DNA of 19,247 nucleotides, taken from assembly GCA_900551015.1 (NCBI GenBank), contig URUI01000041.1, positions 1 to 19,247 on the forward strand, in the 5' to 3' direction. The notes below the pieces were generated by a model that saw only the letters and a program-made list of their open reading frames with translations, had not been told where the DNA came from and ran no database searches. The DNA comes from an uncultured Collinsella sp. Its GTDB lineage: Bacteria; Actinomycetota; Coriobacteriia; Coriobacteriales; Coriobacteriaceae. The position numbers and the translations under genes were made by a program. Position 1 is the first letter of the stretch. The number at the start of each line of letters is the position of its first letter. This document shows, one piece after another, positions 15,146 through 19,247 of this stretch.

Positions 15146-16333
15146 TTAGGCCTGTACGTACTTGCCGTCGGTGATGACGTACGCCGTGGGCTCCTTCTGG
15201 ACCTGACCCTTATCGTTCCAGGTGAGCTTGCCGGTCAGACCGTCAACGGTAATCTTGAGCATAGCCTTGGACAGCTTCTCGGCGACCTCGGTCGGGTCGG
15301 CGTCGACACCAAGACCGGCCTCCTTGAGGGCCTCGGCCACCGCGTGCACACCGTCGAAGGCGTCAGCGGCAAACTGGTCGGGAGTATCGCCGTACTTATC
15401 CTTGTAAGCGTTGACGAAGTCGGCGTTCTTCTCGTCGTCGGCAGAGAACGGGGTCATGAGCAGCAGACCCTCGGCAAGAGAGGTGTCGAAGCCCTCAACG
15501 CCCAGGATGCCGTCCATGCCGTCGCAGCCCATCATCTTGACGTCGTAGCCCATGTCCTTGGCGTTCTTGAGCAGGACGGAGGCCGGGGTGTAGTAGATCG
15601 GCGCAAAGATCATGGTGGCACCGGCCTGCTTGGCCTTGGTCAGCTGGTTGGTAAAGCTCGTGGCGGAGTCGTCCTTAAAGGTCTCCTCGTCGACAATCTC
15701 GAGCTTGGACTCAGCAGCCTGAACCTTAAAGGCATCCGCGACACCCGAAGAATAGGCGTCGCCGGAGTTATAGAACAGCACGAACTTCTCGTCCGCATAC
15801 TTCTGCGCCAGGAACTTGGCAGCGTTGACGCCCTGGTTGGGGTCGGTGAAGCAAACCTGGAAGACGCAATCCTTGCCGTCGGTGACGTCCTCGGAGGACG
15901 CGGACGGGGTGATCATGAACGTCTTGGGGTCGTTACCACACTCGGCGGCAACGGCAACCGACGCGCCCGTGGTGGTCGGGCCGACGAGGGCCTGCATGCC
16001 CCAGTCGAGCAGGGTGTTGAAGGCGTTGACGGCCTTCTCGCCATCGGCCTGGTCATCCTCGGCCTTGCTGGCAAGCGGCAGCTCCTTGGTGGAGAAGTCC
16101 TTGCAGCCAAGCTCGACGCCCTGGGTAACAGACTTGCCGTAGGACGCGTTGGCGCCGGTCAGCGGGCCGATGGTGCCGATCTTAAACGAAGCGTCGCCCG
16201 AAGCGGAACCACTGTCGCCGCCGTTGGAGGAGCAGCCCGCTAGAATGGACATCGCCCCCAGACCTGCTGCGCTCGCGATAACGCTCCTGCGATTCATAAC
16301 AGGGTTCAATGACTTACCGGTGAGGCTCGACAT
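15146..16333 (-). CDS. branched-chain amino acid ABC transporter substrate-binding lipoprotein
   Basis: The 395-residue protein is the periplasmic-type binding component (LivJ/LivK family, type I fold). In this Gram-positive setting it is anchored to the outer face of the membrane as a lipoprotein. The signal peptide has Arg-Arg at residues 15-16, a hydrophobic stretch, and the lipobox ILAGC with Cys34. A Ser/Gly-rich linker and the mature domain starting FKIGTIGPLTGANASYGKS follow. Other family marks are LVGPTTTGASVAVA, MITPSASSEDVTDG and FADAFDGVHAVAEAL-like segments near the end. The ATG at 16333 has GAGGAG 6 bases upstream; the internal ATG at 16297 has none. It is first in the operon. 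Exact ligand (Leu/Ile/Val or another amide or amino acid) is inferred from the family. Confidence 0.93.
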   Translation of the reverse strand: MSSLTGKSLNPVMNRRSVIASAAGLGAMSILAGCSSNGGDSGSASGDASFKIGTIGPLTGANASYGKSVTQGVELGCKDFSTKELPLASKAEDDQADGEKAVNAFNTLLDWGMQALVGPTTTGASVAVAAECGNDPKTFMITPSASSEDVTDGKDCVFQVCFTDPNQGVNAAKFLAQKYADEKFVLFYNSGDAYSSGVADAFKVQAAESKLEIVDEETFKDDSATSFTNQLTKAKQAGATMIFAPIYYTPASVLLKNAKDMGYDVKMMGCDGMDGILGVEGFDTSLAEGLLLMTPFSADDEKNADFVNAYKDKYGDTPDQFAADAFDGVHAVAEALKEAGLGVDADPTEVAEKLSKAMLKITVDGLTGKLTWNDKGQVQKEPTAYVITDGKYVQA

Positions 16334-16520
16334 GCGGCTCTCCTCTCAAATCTCGTCGGGTTTTGGTTGCCCGACAGGCCATCCTTCGCCGTGTTCGGCG
16401 TTCGCAAAATAGTAGACGCTTTAGTTAGGAAAAGTGGCGATTATTTCAACTTTTCTTTGGATTTGTTCATTTATCCATAGTTCTGCGTATTCCTACTACT
16501 TTATGCAGTAATGCCACTTT

Positions 16521-16552
16521 ATTATGTAAAAGTAATGTTTCCATTCTGTTAC
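16521..16552 (-). promoter_or_regulatory. GlnR-type box overlapping a possible activator-dependent liv promoter
   Basis: The minus strand reads GTAAC-AGAATG-GAAAC (16552-16537), an exact fit to the actinobacterial GlnR pattern GTnAC-n6-GaAAC. Six bases on is a weaker TTTAC. A -10-like CATAAT follows at 16526-16521 with no recognisable -35 where the box sits, as in activator-dependent promoters. The leader to the binding-protein ATG would be about 180 bases. The box also lies 277 bases upstream of hom. The rest of the gene-free region 16334-16828 is AT-rich near liv and shows nothing else firm. Whether this organism has GlnR is unknown. Confidence 0.35.
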
Positions 16553-16761
16553 AAGCGTTCCCGCTCTCAATAAACATGGTGCCCCCCTTTTTCGCTGGCC
16601 GCGGTGCGGCCGTCTTGCGGTACAGGGCAAACCTTATGGCGCAAACGTTGACAGTTTGTTACGGAAGTTCGTTTGTAGCGAGTGTGTTTCCAATATTTCC
16701 GCAGCGTTTCGGGGGTAGCGTTTTGCACAGCTCCAGCTGCCTGGCAAGCACGCGCCCGCAC

Positions 16762-16790
16762 TTCACGCTAGAATGCACTCAACCTATAAG
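16762..16790 (+). promoter_or_regulatory. probable promoter of hom
   Basis: -35 TTCACG (16762-16767), 17-base spacer, -10 TATAAG (16785-16790), giving a start near 16797 and a leader of about 32 bases. An alternative -10, TAGAAT, lies at 16769-16774 but has no matching -35. Confidence 0.5.
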
Positions 16791-16828
16791 CAGTTAATCC
16801 ATCCACAAGATGCACGAAGGAGCTATCT

Positions 16829-18172
16829 ATGAGCGAACCCCTGCGCACCGTGAACGTCGGTCTGATCGGTCTGGGAACCGTCGGCGGCGGCGTGGCCCGT
16901 TTGATCAAGAGCCACCACGATGAGTACCTGGCCGCCTACGGCATCGACCTTAAGCTGACCCGCGCCTGCGCGCTTGCCTGGGAGCAGGCCGAAGCCGCCG
17001 GTATTGAGCGCGAGGCCTTTACGAGCGACTGGCACGACGTCGTCACCGACCCCGCCGTCGATATCGTCGTCGAGCTCATCGGCGGCGAGCACCCCGCGAC
17101 CGAAATCTTCACTACCGCCTTCGAGAACGGCAAGCATGTCGTCTCTGCCAACAAGGCCCTGCTGGGCCGTCATGTCGAGACGCTCGCCGAGAAGGCGCGC
17201 GCGTGCGGCGTGCAGATTAAGTGCGAGGCCAGCTGCGGCGGTGGCATCCCCATCGTGAGCACGCTCGAGCACGACCTGGTGGGCAACAAGATCCTGACCA
17301 TCGCCGGCATTCTCAACGGTACCACCAACTATATCCTGTCGCGCATGGACGCCGAGGGCGCCGATTACGCCGACGTGCTTGCCGACGCGCAGGCCAAGGG
17401 CTATGCCGAGGCCGACCCGTCCGCCGACGTCGACGGCTTCGACGCCGCCAGCAAGACGGCGATCCTCGCCTCCATCGGCTTTGGCACCCGCGTTACCACC
17501 GACGATGTGTACCAGCAGGGTATCCGTACCATCGGCGCCGAGGACATCGCCCAGGCCCGCGAGCTCGGCTACACCATTAAGCTGCTGGGCATCGCACGCA
17601 ACACCGACACCGGCGTCGACGTCCGCGTGCATCCCACGCTGATCCCCGCCGATCACATGCTTGCCAAGGTCAACGGCGCCATGAACGCCGTCTACGTGGT
17701 GGGTGACGCCGTGGGCGAGACCATGTTCTACGGCGCGGGCGCGGGCTCCTTCCCCACCGCGAGTGCCGTCGTGGGCGATATCCTGTCGCTCTCCGAGCAG
17801 ATCAGCCGCGGCGTGGCCCCGCTGCCCGAGATTGAGCCCTATGGTCACAACCTCGCCTTTAAGCCCATGGACGAGCTCCAGACCAAGTACTATGTGCGTC
17901 TGAAGGTCGCCGACCGCGTGGGCGCCCTGTCCGAGACGGTCGACATCTTTGCCAAGCACAACATCTCGATCTCGCTCATCAACCAGGTCGAGGACGGCAA
18001 GTCGGGCGTCAGCGATGCCTGCTCGGTCATCTTCCTGACGCACCGCGCGCTCGAGAAGAATGTCCAGGCTGCCGCCGCCGAGCTTGCCAGCGTCGACTGC
18101 GTGGCCGAGGTCGCCAACGTCCTGCGCATCGAGGACGTTGAGGCTTGGACCGAAGGCGTCATGGCCAACTAG
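16829..18172 (+). CDS. hom: homoserine dehydrogenase with C-terminal ACT domain
   Basis: The 447-residue cytosolic enzyme reduces aspartate semialdehyde to homoserine with NAD(P)H, the branch step toward threonine and methionine. It has the Rossmann motif GLIGLGTVGGG (residues 11-21), SANKALL (106-112), the GILNGTTNYIL motif (160-170) and the catalytic segment EADPSADVDGFDAASK. There Glu194, Asp205 and Lys209 have the same spacing as the catalytic residues of the yeast enzyme. A C-terminal ACT domain (about 354-430, YVRLKVADRVGALSE) is the usual site of threonine feedback inhibition. Length is typical of the monofunctional Gram-positive type. The ATG at 16829 has GAAGGAG 6 bases upstream. It is a single gene with its own promoter and terminator, divergent from the liv operon. 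Confidence 0.97.
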   Translation: MSEPLRTVNVGLIGLGTVGGGVARLIKSHHDEYLAAYGIDLKLTRACALAWEQAEAAGIEREAFTSDWHDVVTDPAVDIVVELIGGEHPATEIFTTAFENGKHVVSANKALLGRHVETLAEKARACGVQIKCEASCGGGIPIVSTLEHDLVGNKILTIAGILNGTTNYILSRMDAEGADYADVLADAQAKGYAEADPSADVDGFDAASKTAILASIGFGTRVTTDDVYQQGIRTIGAEDIAQARELGYTIKLLGIARNTDTGVDVRVHPTLIPADHMLAKVNGAMNAVYVVGDAVGETMFYGAGAGSFPTASAVVGDILSLSEQISRGVAPLPEIEPYGHNLAFKPMDELQTKYYVRLKVADRVGALSETVDIFAKHNISISLINQVEDGKSGVSDACSVIFLTHRALEKNVQAAAAELASVDCVAEVANVLRIEDVEAWTEGVMAN

Positions 18173-18205
18173 TCCAACACCCGCTTAACAATACGTGCCT
18201 CGGGG

Positions 18206-18239
18206 GGGCTCCCGTCCTATGTGGGACGGGAGCCCTTTT
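18206..18239 (+). terminator. intrinsic terminator after hom
   Basis: A perfect 12-bp GC-rich stem (GGGCTCCCGTCC, 18206-18217 with 18224-18235), a 6-base loop and a TTTTC tail, 34 bases after the hom stop codon. Confidence 0.9.
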
Positions 18240-18289
18240 CTATCCGGCTTCTAAGCACAGCGGCAAAGCGGCATTTGCACGAGCCGTTC

Positions 18290-18318
18290 ATCGGTAACGC
18301 GGGCTACCGTTCACCGAT
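18290..18318. promoter_or_regulatory. inverted repeat upstream of the short-chain dehydrogenase gene
   Basis: ATCGGT (18290-18295) and ACCGAT (18313-18318) form arms around a 17-base centre, with a second overlapping pair GGTA/TACC inside. It lies about 75 bases before the dehydrogenase start and could be an operator. No clear promoter hexamers were found next to it. Confidence 0.2.
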
Positions 18319-18390
18319 ATGCAAACGCGGCCGATTCCGGCTACCGCTACGCTGTGCTGCGAATGTCCGCCCGCGATGAGAGGAAGCACT

Positions 18391-19140
18391 ATGTTGCTCG
18401 AGGGCAAGAAAGCAATCATCACCGGAGGCACGCGCGGTATCGGCTATGCCATCGCCTGCCGTTTTATCGAGGAGGGCGCCGCCGTCACCGTCTTTGGCTC
18501 GCGCCAGGAAACTGCCGACGCAGCCGTTGAGAAGCTGGCGGCCGCCTATCCCGAGGCCAAGGTCTGGGGCCGCTCCTGCGACCTCACCTCGCTCGAGGCC
18601 GTAACCGAGGCCTTTACCCAAGCTGCCACCGATATGGGCGGCCTGGACACGGTCGTCAACAATGCCGGCATCTCCCAGCGCTCGCCCCTTTTGGACTACA
18701 CGGCCGAGGAGTTTGCAAAGGTCATGGACCTCAACGTCGTCGCCGTCTTTAATGGCCACCAGGCTGCCGCCAAGATCATGACCGAGGCCGGTCACGGCGG
18801 CACCATCACCACCACGAGCTCGATGGTCGCCAAGTACGGTCAGCCCTCCGGCGTCGGCTATCCCACGTCCAAGTTTGCCGTCAACGGCATGGTCCAGTCG
18901 CTCTCGCGCGAGCTCGCCCCCATGGGCATTCGCGTCAACGCCGTCGCACCCGGCGTGACCAAGACCGATATGGTCGCCAACCTCCCCGAGGAGATTATCA
19001 AACCCATCATCGCCACCATTCCGCTGGGCCGCATGGGCGAGCCCGAGGATGTCGCCAACGCCTTCGTCTTCTTGGCGAGCGACATGTCCGCCTACGTCAC
19101 AGGCGCCGTGCTCCCCGTCGACGGAGCCGCCCGCTCCTAA
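18391..19140 (+). CDS. short-chain dehydrogenase/reductase (SDR), classical FabG-like
   Basis: The 249-residue cytosolic oxidoreductase is of the classical SDR family. It has the cofactor motif TGGTRGIG (11-18), NNAG (90-93) and the catalytic Ser144-Tyr157-Lys161 set in TTSSMVAKY...YPTSK, with the standard 13-residue Ser-Tyr spacing. The C-terminal PLGRMGEPEDVANAFVFLASD...YVTG pattern is typical of FabG-type 3-oxoacyl reductases and of many sugar or steroid dehydrogenases. Arg15 after TGGT together with a position-37 Ser (FGSRQ) suggests NADP preference, weakly. The ATG at 18391 has GAGAGGA upstream; a longer in-frame extension to 18319 lacks a ribosome site. It is not in a fatty-acid synthesis cluster, so fabG is not claimed. 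A gut bacterium could use such an enzyme on sugars or bile acids; the substrate is open. Confidence 0.88.
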   Translation: MLLEGKKAIITGGTRGIGYAIACRFIEEGAAVTVFGSRQETADAAVEKLAAAYPEAKVWGRSCDLTSLEAVTEAFTQAATDMGGLDTVVNNAGISQRSPLLDYTAEEFAKVMDLNVVAVFNGHQAAAKIMTEAGHGGTITTTSSMVAKYGQPSGVGYPTSKFAVNGMVQSLSRELAPMGIRVNAVAPGVTKTDMVANLPEEIIKPIIATIPLGRMGEPEDVANAFVFLASDMSAYVTGAVLPVDGAARS

Positions 19141-19176
19141 GAGGCCACAAGCTTTGGCCCCTGGCCCCAACATAGC

Positions 19177-19247
19177 TCAACCAAAAAAGGCGTCGGCAGT
19201 CTCGTGGATGGTGTGGCCTTCCTGCCACCAGAACTCACGGGTGCGCA
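19177..19247 (-). pseudogene. proS: 3' end of a truncated prolyl-tRNA synthetase-like gene (partial)
   Basis: The minus strand from the window edge encodes RTREFWWQEGHTIHETAD and then, after four unrelated residues (AFFG), a TGA at 19179-19177. The first part matches the class II prolyl-tRNA synthetase motif (RTREF-WQEGHTAHAT). In intact enzymes this lies in the N-terminal third, followed by an acidic helix and several hundred more residues. None of the three frames downstream continues that sequence, so this is not a simple frameshift. It is most likely a gene fragment ending at a rearrangement point. The upstream part lies outside the window. Confidence 0.6.

Noticed and set aside
16648..16676. 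TTGACA at 16648-16653 as a promoter for hom
   Set aside because: At 16-18 bases spacing there is no acceptable -10; the TTCACG/TATAAG pair nearer the gene is better.
16567..16761. 64-codon minus-strand frame between liv and hom
   Set aside because: No ribosome site and no family features; the region fits a divergent promoter zone better.
16823..18043. Minus-strand open frame of 406 codons opposite hom
   Set aside because: Antisense of a fully conserved homoserine dehydrogenase. The repetitive Gly/Asp/His/Val composition is typical of antisense GC-rich frames.

Overview
The window looks like chromosomal DNA of a high-GC Gram-positive gut actinobacterium of the class Coriobacteriia, most likely Collinsella or a close relative. 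This rests on base composition, the protein sequences (bifunctional Rel, a RecJ-helicase fusion, liv transporter, homoserine dehydrogenase) and genus-like intergenic palindromes. It is inference; no database was searched.

Layout. Position 1-24 may hold the first codons of an unidentified minus-strand gene. From 249 to 6684 a minus-strand block reads recJ-helicase fusion, rel (ppGpp synthetase/hydrolase), hairpin terminator, metallo-beta-lactamase-fold hydrolase. A divergent intergenic region (6685-6959) separates it from a plus-strand bile acid:sodium symporter family transporter (6960-7958). A convergent two-gene minus-strand operon follows: cutC and a GalT-like DUF4931 protein (9467-7989).

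From 9468 to 11471 the DNA is accessory in character. It holds a cluster of strong palindromes, a consensus promoter with PadR-type half-sites, and a PadR regulator / DUF1700 membrane protein / truncated third gene operon. It also holds an antisense remnant resembling a ParB-family protein. Two nearly identical 56-bp palindromes lie on either side of this cassette.

From 16333 down to 11472 on the minus strand is a complete branched-chain amino acid ABC importer: binding lipoprotein, LivH, LivM, LivG, LivF. Paired hairpins separate the binding protein from the permeases, and a nested terminator structure follows livF. On the plus strand are homoserine dehydrogenase (16829-18172) with a clear terminator, and a short-chain dehydrogenase (18391-19140). 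The window ends in the 3' end of a minus-strand frame matching an internal prolyl-tRNA synthetase motif that stops abruptly, probably a gene fragment.

Functionally, rel, the liv importer and hom all bear on amino-acid supply and starvation response. A sequence matching the actinobacterial GlnR half-site pair lies between liv and hom. No rRNA, tRNA, CRISPR array or intact mobile element was seen. The least ordinary items are the RecJ-RecQ-like fusion, the palindrome-flanked and decayed PadR cassette, and the ParB-like and ProRS-like fragments.
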